Origin: Prevotella sp.
GTDB lineage: Bacteria; Bacteroidota; Bacteroidia; Bacteroidales; Bacteroidaceae
Assembly (NCBI GenBank): GCA_017428055.1
Contig: JAFRRN010000067.1
Location: 1 to 64,000 of the forward strand
DNA: 64,000 bases
Direction of reading: 5' to 3'
The position numbers and the translations under genes were made by a program. This document shows, piece after piece, positions 27,737-37,939 of the stretch; the first letter of the stretch is position 1; the number at the start of each line of letters is the position of its first letter. The notes under the pieces are model-generated. The model was given only the letters and a program-made list of their open reading frames with translations. It was not told the DNA's origin and ran no database searches.

Positions 27737-29305
27737 TTAACACCTCTCTGCCCAGTCACCCCGATCCAGGTTTCTATAACCTATTGCCTCGGCTATATGT
27801 TGCGACTGAACACTCTCTGAATTATCTAAATCCGCAATAGTTCTTGCGACCTTTAATATGCGACTATATGCACGGGCGGAAAGTTTCAGCCGCTCCATCG
27901 CCATGCGGAGCATCTCCATCGAGGCGGCATCGGGTTCGGCGTATTGGTGGAGCATCCGTTCGGTCATCTGCGCGTTGCAGTAAATGCGACCTCTCCCCCC
28001 GCCCTCCCCAAGAGGAAGGGAGCTGAAGCGCTCCTCCTGGAGGCGCCGGGCGGCAATTACGCGCTCGCGGATGGCTGCCGAAGACTCGCCTGGTTGCATC
28101 TGCGACAATTGCGCAAACGGAACGGCTTGTATCTCGCAATGGATGTCGATACGGTCGAGTAGCGGACCACTTATTTTGCCAAGATACCGTTGGATTTGTC
28201 CTGGTGTACAACAACACTGGTGCGTTGCGTCTCCATAATAGCCACAAGGACAGGGATTGCACGATGCCACGAACATGAAGTTGCACGGCATTTCCACATT
28301 ATACTTCGCCCTGCTAATGGTAATCTTCCTATCCTCAAGCGGTTGCCGTAACACCTCTAAAGTCTGCTTGTTAAATTCAGTCAGCTCGTCGGCAAACAAT
28401 ACGCCATTATGGGCGAGAGAGATCTCCCCGGGCTGTGGCGTTGTGCCTCCTCCCACCAATGCCACCTGTGAAATGGTATGGTGCGGGCTACGGAAAGGAC
28501 GTTGGGAAATCAGCGACGCCCCACTCCCCAATTTCCCTGCCACCGAGTAAATCTGCGTCGTCTCAAGGCTCTCATGTAGCGTAAGTGGCGGCATGATGGT
28601 GGGTAGGCGTTTTGCCATCATCGACTTTCCCGACCCTGGCGGCCCCACCATGATGAGGTTATGCCCTCCCGCCGCTGCCACCTCCAAGGCACGTTTCACG
28701 TTCTCCTGCCCCCGCACATCCATGAAGTCCAGGTCGTAGAGACATTGATGCTCATAAAACTCCTTTCGGGTATCTATCACCATCGGGGAGAACTGTTGAC
28801 GCTCCATGAGGAAGTCGATGACCTCCCCCAATGACTCCATGCCATATACCTCTAATTGGTTGACAACGGCAGCTTCCCTGACATTCTGCTTGGGGACTAT
28901 CAATCCTTTGAACTTCTCCTTCCTTGCCAAGATGGCAATGGGAAGGGAGCCACGGATAGGTTTCAGCTTGCCATCAAGCCCCAACTCCCCCACCATCATA
29001 TACTCAGGAATCAGACTGCTCTCAATGCTCCCATTGACAGCCAAGATGCCAATGGCAAGGGGCAAGTCGTAGCCACATCCCTCCTTCCTCACATCCGATG
29101 GGCTTAGGTTAATGGAAAGGTCGGCTACGGGCATCCTGTAACCATTGTTGGAGAGGGCGGCGCGGATGCGGCTCATACTCTCCTTCACAGACATGTCAGG
29201 AAGCCCAGTGAGATGGAATTGTACGCCTCTCGCCATATTCAGCTCTATCGTAACGGTCATTGTCTCCAATCCCATCACAGAGGCACAATAAGTCTTTACA
29301 AGCAT
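27737..29305 (-). CDS. comM: YifB/ComM family Mg-chelatase-like AAA+ ATPase
   Basis: This 522-aa protein is of the ComM family, whose characterised members are helicases promoting branch migration during natural transformation. The N-terminal ChlI-like domain shows HLTGLPDMSVKESMSRIRAA and INLSPSDVRKEGCGYDLPLA. Walker A is VGPPGSGKSMMAKRLP and Walker B is GVLFADELTEF. A Cys cluster (CNPCPCGYYGDATHQCCC) is characteristic. The C-terminal Mg_chelatase_C has SARAYSRILKVARTIADLD. A -7 element TACTTTTG (complement of 29334-29341) precedes it. The gene stands alone. Confidence 0.92.
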   Translation of the reverse strand: MLVKTYCASVMGLETMTVTIELNMARGVQFHLTGLPDMSVKESMSRIRAALSNNGYRMPVADLSINLSPSDVRKEGCGYDLPLAIGILAVNGSIESSLIPEYMMVGELGLDGKLKPIRGSLPIAILARKEKFKGLIVPKQNVREAAVVNQLEVYGMESLGEVIDFLMERQQFSPMVIDTRKEFYEHQCLYDLDFMDVRGQENVKRALEVAAAGGHNLIMVGPPGSGKSMMAKRLPTIMPPLTLHESLETTQIYSVAGKLGSGASLISQRPFRSPHHTISQVALVGGGTTPQPGEISLAHNGVLFADELTEFNKQTLEVLRQPLEDRKITISRAKYNVEMPCNFMFVASCNPCPCGYYGDATHQCCCTPGQIQRYLGKISGPLLDRIDIHCEIQAVPFAQLSQMQPGESSAAIRERVIAARRLQEERFSSLPLGEGGGRGRIYCNAQMTERMLHQYAEPDAASMEMLRMAMERLKLSARAYSRILKVARTIADLDNSESVQSQHIAEAIGYRNLDRGDWAERC

Positions 29306-29519
29306 TTTTCTTCTTCATAGTATTGTAATGATGCAAAAGTACGAAATAATGCTGATATGTAAAAGGTTAAAAAGTTAAAAAGTCGAAAAGGGCATTTGGT
29401 GTTTCCTTATTTAAGGGGTTTAGGAGTTCCAAGTAGTTCAGCATTAGCTTTATTCTATTGTCTGGACTCCTTGAAACTCCTAAACTCCTCATTGTCGTGA
29501 TGACTAATTACCCAAACGT

Positions 29520-30974
29520 CTAATCAATTCTTAAACTTTTGGTCAGATGCAGCACCAACTCGCCAAACAGCGTGTTTTGCCAAGCGAACCATGGACGGGT
29601 GTAATGGGTGGCATCATCCTTGTGGAACGACTCGTGGATGAATCCCGTGCCAGCATCTGTCTGCATGAGCATGTCCATGCACTCACGAATCTCCTTCTCG
29701 TCTTGCGAGGTAAATGCCCTCATCATGATCGACATCGGCCATACCATGTCGTACCCGATATGCGGGCCGCCGATGCCCTCGCCCGCCTTGCCACGGAAGA
29801 ACGTGGGGTTATCGTCGCTCCACAAGAAACGGCGTGTGTTTTGGTAGATGGGGTCATCCACTGCCACATCGTCCATATAGGGCAAGGCGAGAAGACTCGG
29901 CACGTTGGGGTCGTCCATGAGTAGGTGGTTGCCGAACCCATCCACCTCGTAAGCATAGACCTTGCCATACTTGGGATGGTCTACCACGGCATATTCCATC
30001 AAGGCATCATGCACCTCCTGCGCCAACGTCTCACATTGCGTGGCCAGGTCTTCGTCGTGGTTTACATTACGCAAAACCTCTGCTGCCTTGCGCAACGACG
30101 TGACCGCCATAAAGTTGGACGGCACGAGGAAGGGGAGGATGGTGGCATCGTCCGATGGGCGGAACAACGACGCTATCAGTCCCACGGGCTTGACGGGTGC
30201 GCCATACCCGTCCCACCCCACGGTGTCAAACATGCGGTTTGTCTCGCGGAGGAACCGGTATGGTCCCACATCTCCCTTACGCTGCTGCTCGCGGAATGTA
30301 AGCAACACGTTGGCGATAGCCTGTTTCCAGATGTCGCCAAAGACAGAGGCGTCGCCCGTGACGAGCCAATACATATACGCCAGGCGGATGGGGTAACAGA
30401 GCGAGTCAATCTCATACTTGCGCTCAAAGACATCGGGCGACATCCGCGTGCCGTCTTTCTGCCAGCCCGCCCCCGTCGGGCCGTCGTTGAAAGCATTGGC
30501 ATAGCGGTCGATGTTAATGCACTTGAACTGGCGTAGGATCACGCCCCGAATCATTTTCTGCAACTTCACGTCTTGGTTGGCAAACTGCACGTATGGCCAC
30601 ACCTGCGCCCCAGAGTCGCGCAGCCACATGGCGGGGATGTCGCCCGTATAGACAAAGGTGTCGTCCTCGCCGTCTATCTCACGGTAATGCACCGTGGTCT
30701 CAAGGGTATTGGGGAAGCAGTTGGCAAACATCCATGCCAGCCGTGGGTTGTCTTTCAGCAACTTCTGCACTTCCTTGATTTTCTTCTCTATCACATCCGA
30801 CACGAAGAGCCTTTCCTCCACGGGTGGTCGTTTCGACTCATAGACCTTCGTGTTGTCAGGCACTATCTTGGTATATCGGGCATGAATATCGACTTTTGCA
30901 TTCTCCTGTGCGTCAACGGAAAGAGGAAAAAGGAAAAAGGTAAAAAGATAAAAAGGTAAAAAAGACTGTCGCAT
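29520..30974 (-). CDS. GH125 family exo-alpha-1,6-mannosidase
   Basis: This metal-independent mannosidase removes terminal alpha-1,6-mannose, for instance from N-glycans or fungal mannan. Family blocks are PAMWLRDSGAQVWPYVQFAN, DGPTGAGWQKDGTRMSPDVF, GWDGYGAPVKPVGLIASLFR and GGPHIGYDMVWPMSIMMRAF. The start is placed at ATG 30974 (MRQSFLPFYLFTFFLFPLSV), giving a 484-aa protein with a signal peptide. That signal peptide is encoded by T-runs with an 8-bp step (see findings). It lies 38 bp after the GH92 gene, so the two mannosidases form an operon. Confidence 0.92.
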   Translation of the reverse strand: MRQSFLPFYLFTFFLFPLSVDAQENAKVDIHARYTKIVPDNTKVYESKRPPVEERLFVSDVIEKKIKEVQKLLKDNPRLAWMFANCFPNTLETTVHYREIDGEDDTFVYTGDIPAMWLRDSGAQVWPYVQFANQDVKLQKMIRGVILRQFKCINIDRYANAFNDGPTGAGWQKDGTRMSPDVFERKYEIDSLCYPIRLAYMYWLVTGDASVFGDIWKQAIANVLLTFREQQRKGDVGPYRFLRETNRMFDTVGWDGYGAPVKPVGLIASLFRPSDDATILPFLVPSNFMAVTSLRKAAEVLRNVNHDEDLATQCETLAQEVHDALMEYAVVDHPKYGKVYAYEVDGFGNHLLMDDPNVPSLLALPYMDDVAVDDPIYQNTRRFLWSDDNPTFFRGKAGEGIGGPHIGYDMVWPMSIMMRAFTSQDEKEIRECMDMLMQTDAGTGFIHESFHKDDATHYTRPWFAWQNTLFGELVLHLTKSLRID

Positions 30975-31012
30975 AGTTTCTTTATTTTCAACTTTTAAAA
31001 TACAAATTCTCA

Positions 31013-33163
31013 TCAAGGCCTGTCTTTTTTATTGGTTCCCCACCTTGACGGTTGGTTCCCCATCTGCAATTCCAACACTCCACCCTTCTTGATGTCATCG
31101 AAAAGGATGTACGACTTGGTGTAAGGCTTGCCATTCAACTTGGCACCCTGCACATAAATATTCTCAGGGCTGTTGTCCTTGGCGATGACGCTGAAGGTCT
31201 TGCCGTCGCCAATATCCATCCTCGCCCCATCGAGGACGGGACTGCCGATGATATACTTCCCACCTGCGGGTTCTACTTGATACAAGCCCATCGCCGAGAG
31301 AATATACCATGCCGACATCTGCCCCACATCCTCGTTGCCACTCAACCCATCGACGTGGTTGGTGTACAGCTGGTCCATGGTCTGCCGGATGAGCTTGGCA
31401 CCTTTCCATGGCTGCCCCGCATAATTATATATATATAAAATGTGATGACTGGGTTCGTTGCCATGCGCATACTGTCCTATCAAGCCACTGATGTCGGGCG
31501 GTGCGTTCTCGCCAAGGTCGCCCTCCACGACAAACAACGAGTCAAGCTTGGCGACAAACTGCGCCTCGCTTGGGAACAGGCTGATGAGACCATGAACATC
31601 GTGCGGCACAAGCCACGTGTATTGCCAGGCATTGCCTTCAGTATAGTCGTCGCGCTGGTGGGCGGAATGGAAGGGATTGAATGGCTCATGGAACGTGCCG
31701 TCGCTCCCCACCCCACGCATGAATTGCGTCTTGCCATCGAAATAGATGCGGTACGACTGGCTGCGTTTCAAGAAATACTTGTAGTCTTGTTTCTTGCCCA
31801 AGAGCTTTGCCACCTTGGCGACGCAGGCATCTGCGAGTGCATATTCTAAACCCTTGGCTACCGTCTCGCCTCCCTCATGCTTATCGAATGGCAGATAACC
31901 ATATTCCTTCAAGAGATCCAAGCCTCGCTCATCCAGCCTCGCCGAGCCACACATAGCATCATAGGCACCCTCCTTGTCAGTAACATATCCTTTCAACACA
32001 AGGTCTGCCAATACGGGGATGGCGGGGTTTCCCACCATGCAGTCAGTCTCGTTGCCCATCAAGTGCCACACGGGCAGCTTGCCCTGCTGTCGATAGATAT
32101 TGACAAATGTCTTGGCAATGTCGGCTTGTTTCTCGGGATGGATCAAGGTTTGGAGCGGATGGGCGGCACGATAAGTGTCCCACAATGAAAGGGTTGTATA
32201 ATTGGTGAAGTCGCCTTGATGCGTCTTCAAGTCCGCACCATAATACTCGCCATTGACATCATTGAACACCGAGGGAGCGGTCATGGAATGGTACATCGCC
32301 GTATAGAAAATCTCACGTATGACATTATCCGTCGTTTGGATATCGATCTTAGACAACTCCTCTTCCCATGCCGCATCGGCTGAGGCGACCGTACCTGCGA
32401 AATCCCAGCCCCCCAGCTCTGCTTGCATGTTTTGCTTGGCATTCTCCACACTCACCGCTGAGAGAGCCACTTTCACCAATAAGGGTTGGGAGACATCCAT
32501 CACCTCGATGATGCCAATGGTATCTTCACGCTGCTCCATAAGTTTGACCGGGCTTGAAAACTCCGCCGCAAAGAACACTTGCTGGCGTTTCGCCCATCCC
32601 TTGGAAACACGGAAGCCCGTGATAGTGGTGGCATTCTCTTGCTGAAGAGCGCATTGCATCACCCGATCCCAACCAATGCCCTGTTCCAAGTCAAGACGCA
32701 ACAGCCCCTGACGGACATTGCCGCCAAAAGTATAGCGGTGCATACCCACCCGCTTGGTGGCGGTCAACTCCATCAACACATTGGGGTTTCGTAGCTTGAT
32801 GGCATAATATCCGGGCTTGGCTATCTCGTTCTCATGCGAGAACCGCACCACCGCTTGGTTGGCATCGGCAACAGGCAGCAATGCCACATCGCCCAAGTCG
32901 CCCACGCCCGTGCCGCTGAGATGCTGATGACCAAAGCCGATTATCAGCGAGTCAGAGTGATGGTAGCCCGAACACCAGTCCCACCCATGGGTATATTGGG
33001 TGGGGCCCAACTGAACAAAGCCAAAAGGTACATTGGCACCAAGGAACACATGACCATGCCCGCCCGTACCGATCATGGGATTGACAAAAGAAGTCTTGCT
33101 TGTCTGGGCATCGACCATTGTTGAGAACGCCAGCAAAAAAGCTAATAAGAATGTCCGTATCAT
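31013..33163 (-). CDS. GH92 family calcium-dependent alpha-mannosidase
   Basis: This exo-alpha-mannosidase (usually alpha-1,2) is of the GH92 family. A signal peptide (MIRTFLLAFLLAFSTMVDAQ) precedes NPMIGTGGHGHVFLGANVPF, the family's opening block. Others are YTTLSLWDTYRAAHPL, HLMGNETDCMVGNPAIPVLA and SGNEDVGQMSAWYILSAMGL, the last containing acidic residues of the active site. The length, 716 aa, is typical. ATG 33163 is chosen over an upstream Met because it begins the signal peptide. A -7 element TATATTTG (complement of 33188-33195) precedes it. With GH125 it would trim high-mannose structures; no SusCD pair is adjacent. Confidence 0.93.
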   Translation of the reverse strand: MIRTFLLAFLLAFSTMVDAQTSKTSFVNPMIGTGGHGHVFLGANVPFGFVQLGPTQYTHGWDWCSGYHHSDSLIIGFGHQHLSGTGVGDLGDVALLPVADANQAVVRFSHENEIAKPGYYAIKLRNPNVLMELTATKRVGMHRYTFGGNVRQGLLRLDLEQGIGWDRVMQCALQQENATTITGFRVSKGWAKRQQVFFAAEFSSPVKLMEQREDTIGIIEVMDVSQPLLVKVALSAVSVENAKQNMQAELGGWDFAGTVASADAAWEEELSKIDIQTTDNVIREIFYTAMYHSMTAPSVFNDVNGEYYGADLKTHQGDFTNYTTLSLWDTYRAAHPLQTLIHPEKQADIAKTFVNIYRQQGKLPVWHLMGNETDCMVGNPAIPVLADLVLKGYVTDKEGAYDAMCGSARLDERGLDLLKEYGYLPFDKHEGGETVAKGLEYALADACVAKVAKLLGKKQDYKYFLKRSQSYRIYFDGKTQFMRGVGSDGTFHEPFNPFHSAHQRDDYTEGNAWQYTWLVPHDVHGLISLFPSEAQFVAKLDSLFVVEGDLGENAPPDISGLIGQYAHGNEPSHHILYIYNYAGQPWKGAKLIRQTMDQLYTNHVDGLSGNEDVGQMSAWYILSAMGLYQVEPAGGKYIIGSPVLDGARMDIGDGKTFSVIAKDNSPENIYVQGAKLNGKPYTKSYILFDDIKKGGVLELQMGNQPSRWGTNKKDRP

Positions 33164-33346
33164 ACGAATGTGTTTTGATTGTGGCAACAAATATACGAAT
33201 AAATCTTAAAACAATAGGGCTTCACGAGGCAAAATCCACAAACAACCCAAATAACCCTTTGTACCTCTACCAACAATTCCTGCCTGTCTCTCACAACAGC
33301 AAATAGTTCATCTATTGATAGAAATAAAGAAGTCTTTGAAAACGAC

Positions 33347-33395
33347 AACCAAAAATCCTGAATAGTGGGGCTATCACTATTCAGGATTTTTGGTT
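33347..33395 (-). terminator. Hairpin terminator of the OmpA gene
   Basis: A perfect 21-bp stem (33347-33367 with 33375-33395) carries a 7-nt loop. On the minus strand it comes 16 bp after the OmpA stop. The stem itself contains an A5/T5 tract, so on the minus strand the second arm supplies part of the U-run. Confidence 0.8.
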
Positions 33396-33411
33396 ATTGT
33401 TTCTATAATAA

Positions 33412-34533
33412 TTATTTCAATTCCTCATGGCTACCGCTACCATCAATGATAACGCAACGGTTCTTGTCGTTCTCATCGAATGGCTGGACGGTATCACCCT
33501 TGTAGTCGGTGGTGATTCTTGAGGCATCGCATCCGTAAGTCTCGATGAGTTCCTTGGCGCAGTTCTCTGCACGTTTCTTGGAATAACCAATGTTGCCCTT
33601 CGGCGTTCCTGTACCCTTGTCGGCATATCCCACGATGGAAACCTTGGCATTGGGGTTGCGTTTCATGAAGTTAGCAACTTTCTGCATCTGTGCCTTGCCT
33701 ACCTCGGGGTCGCTCTTACAAATGACATAGAAAATCTCCTCGTGCAACTTCTCCGCAACGACAACGGGTTTTGGCTCTGGCTTGGGAGGCTCCACAACAG
33801 GCTCGGGAACGGGTGCCACGACGGGTTCGGGCTCCACAACAGGCTCGGGTGCAACGACAGGCTCTGGTTTCTTGCACTCGCATTTCTTGTACTTATGGCC
33901 AAAACGGTAGCTGATGCCGAGCATAGCGGTGAACATCCAGTCGTCACTATTATTAAGTTTCGAGTTGAAACGGTCGGTCAAGCTATTGGCATTCACCTCC
34001 AATGACACGCCGAGAGGCTTGGTCACATTGGTCTCCAAACGCAAGCCGGCACGAATGTTGTGGCTGAGGCGGTTGCCGTCCCAAACGAGAGGCATGTCTA
34101 TCTTTTGTGATGCCATTAAGTTTTTCAACTCGTTATTGTCCCAGGCGTTAGTAAGTCCGAAACCTCCCACGAGGATAACGTTCAAGGGATGTGAATAGTT
34201 ATGCTTCTTGCTGAAGAGATTGGTCAAGTTTACCAACAAGTCAAGGTCTGTCGTGATATATTTCCACTTATAGTACAGATCCAAATCGTTGACTTTACTC
34301 TTCGATTGCCATCCATTGGCATGGAGACGAAGACCCACTGCGGGGGTGAAATAATGGCCGATGGAGAATGCGGCAGTAGGTGTAATGAGTTTATCCATAG
34401 GTGCATTGGTCGAGGTGAGCTGTACCCCGCCTTGTGCTTCCACAAAGGAATAGGATTTGAGGATGTCCTGTGCCGAAACGGCACAAACCGTCATCATCAT
34501 CACGATGGCAGTTAGTAGTCTTTTGGTTCTCAT
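33412..34533 (-). CDS. OmpA-family outer membrane protein
   Basis: This 373-aa protein has a signal peptide (ending AVSAQD), an N-terminal eight-strand-type barrel (about 25-215), a Pro/Glu/Val-rich linker of repeated PEPVV (about 222-262) and a C-terminal OmpA peptidoglycan-binding domain (about 265-370) with VSIVGYADKGTGTP, GYSKKRAENCAKELIETYG and NRCVII. It anchors the outer membrane to peptidoglycan. The linker DNA is internally repetitive and may vary in length between strains. The gene is divergent from the acyltransferase-parE genes and ends in a strong terminator. Confidence 0.9.
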   Translation of the reverse strand: MRTKRLLTAIVMMMTVCAVSAQDILKSYSFVEAQGGVQLTSTNAPMDKLITPTAAFSIGHYFTPAVGLRLHANGWQSKSKVNDLDLYYKWKYITTDLDLLVNLTNLFSKKHNYSHPLNVILVGGFGLTNAWDNNELKNLMASQKIDMPLVWDGNRLSHNIRAGLRLETNVTKPLGVSLEVNANSLTDRFNSKLNNSDDWMFTAMLGISYRFGHKYKKCECKKPEPVVAPEPVVEPEPVVAPVPEPVVEPPKPEPKPVVVAEKLHEEIFYVICKSDPEVGKAQMQKVANFMKRNPNAKVSIVGYADKGTGTPKGNIGYSKKRAENCAKELIETYGCDASRITTDYKGDTVQPFDENDKNRCVIIDGSGSHEELK

Positions 34534-34732
34534 AATGTTATACTAATAGTTATTTATTGTTTTCAACTGCAAAGAAAAACAAAATAAATCACAAAACCAA
34601 TTAAATTTGCCTTTTTTTATCAAAATACTTCGGATAAAAGGGAAAAATGTTTATTATTTGTGCCAACATCGGGGCATTTTATTGAAAAATGCGTATATTT
34701 GCATGATTATTTGTAAAAAGAGAAACAACTGA

Positions 34733-35881
34733 ATGTCATCAATCGAGATTAAGAAAGTGGAATCGAAGAAAGACCTCAAGGCCTTCATCGAATTTCATTA
34801 TGATTTGTATAAGAACGACCCTTACGATGTACCCAATCTATACAGCGACGACCTGAACACCTTGAGCAAGGACAAGAATGCCGCCTTCGAGTTTTGCGAG
34901 GCGGAGTATTATCTTGCCTATAAGGATGGGAAAGTCGCCGGACGCGTGGCAGCCATCATCAACCACCGCGCCAATGAGAAATGGGAGCGTAAGAGTGTGC
35001 GTTTCGGGTGGATAGACTTTATCGACGACATTGACGTGAGCCGCGCTCTTATGCAAGCCGTGGAGGAATACGGTCGTAGTAAGGGCATGACGGAAGTCAT
35101 TGGTCCGTTGGGTTTCACAGACTTTGACCCCGAGGGGATGCTTACTTGGGGCTTTGACCAACTGGGTACGATGGCAACCATCTACAATTATCCCTATTAT
35201 CCAGAGCATATCGAGCAGATAGGTGGATTCGAGAAAGACAATGACTATGTGGAATTTAAGATTTTCGTACCCGAAGAGGTGCCGGAGAAGATGGTGAAGA
35301 TTTCCGAACTCATCATGAAACGCTACAACCTCCATATCCGCAAGCCCACCCGAAAAGAGGTATTGAAGGAGAAGTTGGGGCATAAGATTTTCCATCTTAT
35401 CAACGAGACATTCCAAGACTTATATGGCTTCTCCAAACTCTCCGACCGCCAAATAGACCAATATGTGAATATGTATTTCCCATTGGCAGACCTCAACCTC
35501 ATACCCATCATTGAGGATTGGAGTACCGACGAACACAAGTTGGTGGGTGTGGGCATCACCATCCCCTCCCTTTCCAGGGCTTTGCAAAAATGCCATCGGG
35601 GACGGCTGTACCCTTTCGGATGGTGGCATATCCTCCGTGCGTTGAAATTCCATAAGACCAACATCGTCGATTTGATGATGATAGGCGTGTTGCCCGAGTA
35701 TCGCAGCAAGGGCGTGAATGCCTTGATGTTCTATGACCTGATTCCCTGGTACAATAAATATGGCATCAAATGGGGCGAGAGCCAAGTGGAGATGGAGACC
35801 AATGAAAACGTGCAGAGCCAGTGGCAATACTTCCACACCGAGATGCACAAACGACGCAGATGCTACGTGAAACGATTATGA
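34733..35881 (+). CDS. GNAT-like N-acyltransferase (YghO-type)
   Basis: This 382-aa cytoplasmic protein has a two-lobed GNAT-like organisation. The N-terminal part contains DLKAFIEFHYDLYKNDPYDV and KDGKVAGRVAAIINHRANE, the C-terminal lobe GVLPEYRSKGVNALM (about 318-332), an acetyl-CoA-loop-like motif. Related proteins in many bacteria are annotated only as N-acetyltransferase or YghO; the substrate is unknown. A -7 element TATATTTG is at 34694-34701. The stop is 21 bp before parE, so the two are probably co-transcribed. Confidence 0.75.
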   Translation: MSSIEIKKVESKKDLKAFIEFHYDLYKNDPYDVPNLYSDDLNTLSKDKNAAFEFCEAEYYLAYKDGKVAGRVAAIINHRANEKWERKSVRFGWIDFIDDIDVSRALMQAVEEYGRSKGMTEVIGPLGFTDFDPEGMLTWGFDQLGTMATIYNYPYYPEHIEQIGGFEKDNDYVEFKIFVPEEVPEKMVKISELIMKRYNLHIRKPTRKEVLKEKLGHKIFHLINETFQDLYGFSKLSDRQIDQYVNMYFPLADLNLIPIIEDWSTDEHKLVGVGITIPSLSRALQKCHRGRLYPFGWWHILRALKFHKTNIVDLMMIGVLPEYRSKGVNALMFYDLIPWYNKYGIKWGESQVEMETNENVQSQWQYFHTEMHKRRRCYVKRL

Positions 35882-35901
35882 AGTAAAGTAAGAGAAACAT
35901 C

Positions 35902-37869
35902 ATGTCTGAAGAAACTATAAACTTACAAGAACCCCTATCACCAGAATACAACGACGACAACATCCGCCACCTCTCCGACATGGAGCATGTGCGCACACGC
36001 CCAGGCATGTATATCGGACGGCTTGGCGACGGAAACCTTCCAGAGGACGGCATCTATGTCCTGTTGAAGGAGGTCATCGACAATTCCATTGACGAGTTTA
36101 AGATGAATGCTGGCAAACGGATTGAGATTGACATTGCAGACAATCTACGTGTCAGTGTGCGCGACTATGGCCGTGGCATCCCGCAAGGTAAGCTTGTGGA
36201 GGCGGTCAGCGTATTGAACACGGGTGGCAAGTACGACTCCAAGGCTTTCAAGAAGAGCGTGGGACTCAATGGCGTGGGCGTGAAAGCCGTCAATGCCTTG
36301 AGTTCCCATTTTGAGGTGAAGTCTTACCGCGAGGGCAAAGTGCGTGAACTGGCATTTGAATGCGGGCAATTATTAAGTGACAATACCAGGGACAGCCAAG
36401 ATGAGAATGGCACGTTCATAGCCTTTGAACCCGATGCCACCTTGTTCCATAATTATCGTTTCCATGACGACATCGTGGAGACGATGTTGCGCAATTACAC
36501 GTATTTGAACTCTGGGTTGACCATCATGTATAACGGTCGTCGCATATTGAGCCGCAACGGATTGAAGGATTTGCTCAACGACAACATGACCAACGACGGC
36601 CTCTATCCCATCATCCACATGAAGGGCGATGACATCGAGATTGCATTTACCCATGCCAACCAATATGGTGAGGAATATCATTCTTTCGTCAATGGGCAGC
36701 ATACCACGCAGGGCGGTACCCACCAAAGTGCCTTCAAGGAGCATATCGCCAAGACCATCAAGGACTTTTTCGGCAAGAACTATGAGTATGGCGACATACG
36801 AAACGGACTTGTAGCAGCTATTGCCATCAATGTGGAGGAGCCTGTCTTTGAAAGCCAGACGAAGATTAAGCTTGGCTCCACAACCATGTCGCCCAATGGC
36901 GAGTCGGTCAACAAGTATGTGGGCGACTTCATCAAGCAACAGGTAGACAACTACCTACACATGCACTCCGATGTGGCAGAGGTGTTGCAAAACAAGATTA
37001 CAGAGAGCGAGCGGGAGCGCAAAGCCATCGCGGGCGTGACCAAGCTGGCAAGGGAACGAGCCAAGAAAGCGAACCTCCACAACCGTAAGCTGCGCGACTG
37101 CCGCATCCATTACAGCGACGTGAAAAACGAGCGTAAGGAGGAGAGCAGCATCTTCATCACCGAGGGCGACTCCGCCAGCGGCAGCATCACCAAGAGCCGC
37201 GATGTCAACACGCAGGCGGTATTCTCCCTTCGCGGAAAGCCCCTCAATTCCTATGGCTTGACCAAGAAGGTGGTGTACGAGAACGAGGAGTTCAACTTGC
37301 TCCAGGCAGCCCTCGACATTGAAGACGGGCTTGACTCGCTGCGATACAACAAGGTGATAGTCGCCACCGATGCCGATGTCGACGGGATGCACATTCGTCT
37401 ATTGATTATCACCTTCTTTTTGCAGTTCTTCCCTGAACTAATCAAGAAAGGACATGTCTATGTCTTGCAGACCCCCCTATTCCGTGTTCGCAACCGCCGC
37501 ACACGCATCAAGAACAAGAAGGTCATCGAGGAGAATGATGCCAAACTGAATCCCAAGGAGCGAAAGAGCGACTTCATCACCCATTATTGTTATAGTGAGG
37601 AGGAACGGATAAATGCCATCAAAGCGTTAGGACCCGATCCCGAAATCACCCGCTTCAAAGGTCTTGGGGAAATCTCTCCCGACGAGTTTGTGCATTTCAT
37701 CGGCCCCGATATGCGCCTTGAACAAGTCACACTCCACAAGAACGACCAAGTGGCGAAGCTCTTGGAATACTATATGGGCAAGAACACCATGGAACGCCAA
37801 AACTTCATCATCGACAACCTTGTCATTGAAGAAGACCTCCCCGACGAACAAGATTCCAATAAAGAATAG
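35902..37869 (+). CDS. parE: DNA topoisomerase IV subunit B
   Basis: This is the ATPase/TOPRIM subunit of a type IIA topoisomerase. The GHKL ATPase has [17 protein letters not shown] (ATP lid), VIDNSIDE (Mg-binding Asn) and [14 protein letters not shown]. The TOPRIM domain has [11 protein letters not shown] and [14 protein letters not shown], with the catalytic Glu and Asp pair. The C-terminal part contains [18 protein letters not shown]. The 655-aa length and absence of the gyrase-type insertion favour ParE over GyrB. The parC partner is not in the window. The 3' end overlaps nothing functional; a 9-bp repeat tract begins 2 bp after the stop. Confidence 0.9.
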   Translation: MSEETINLQEPLSPEYNDDNIRHLSDMEHVRTRPGMYIGRLGDGNLPEDGIYVLLKEVIDNSIDEFKMNAGKRIEIDIADNLRVSVRDYGRGIPQGKLVEAVSVLNTGGKYDSKAFKKSVGLNGVGVKAVNALSSHFEVKSYREGKVRELAFECGQLLSDNTRDSQDENGTFIAFEPDATLFHNYRFHDDIVETMLRNYTYLNSGLTIMYNGRRILSRNGLKDLLNDNMTNDGLYPIIHMKGDDIEIAFTHANQYGEEYHSFVNGQHTTQGGTHQSAFKEHIAKTIKDFFGKNYEYGDIRNGLVAAIAINVEEPVFESQTKIKLGSTTMSPNGESVNKYVGDFIKQQVDNYLHMHSDVAEVLQNKITESERERKAIAGVTKLARERAKKANLHNRKLRDCRIHYSDVKNERKEESSIFITEGDSASGSITKSRDVNTQAVFSLRGKPLNSYGLTKKVVYENEEFNLLQAALDIEDGLDSLRYNKVIVATDADVDGMHIRLLIITFFLQFFPELIKKGHVYVLQTPLFRVRNRRTRIKNKKVIEENDAKLNPKERKSDFITHYCYSEEERINAIKALGPDPEITRFKGLGEISPDEFVHFIGPDMRLEQVTLHKNDQVAKLLEYYMGKNTMERQNFIIDNLVIEEDLPDEQDSNKE

Positions 37870-37870
37870 C

Positions 37871-37924
37871 CCCATTAAACCCATTAAACCCATTAAACCC
37901 ATTCACCCCATTAAACCCATCACC
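37871..37924 (+). repeat. Six 9-bp tandem units in the S41 protease leader
   Basis: CCCATTAAA occurs at 37871, 37880 and 37889, then CCCATTCAC, CCCATTAAA and CCCATCACC, all in register. The tract fills most of the 70-bp gap between parE and the protease start at 37940. Confidence 0.9.
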
Positions 37925-37939
37925 CAAACAACACTTCCC

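Noticed and set aside
27599-27820. 73-aa ORF between tolC and comM
   Set aside because: It runs through the 22-bp inverted repeat and into the 3' end of comM on the other strand.
37664-37939. N-terminal extension of the S41 protease overlapping parE
   Set aside because: The frame is open only because the 9-bp repeats avoid stops; the signal peptide begins at 37940.
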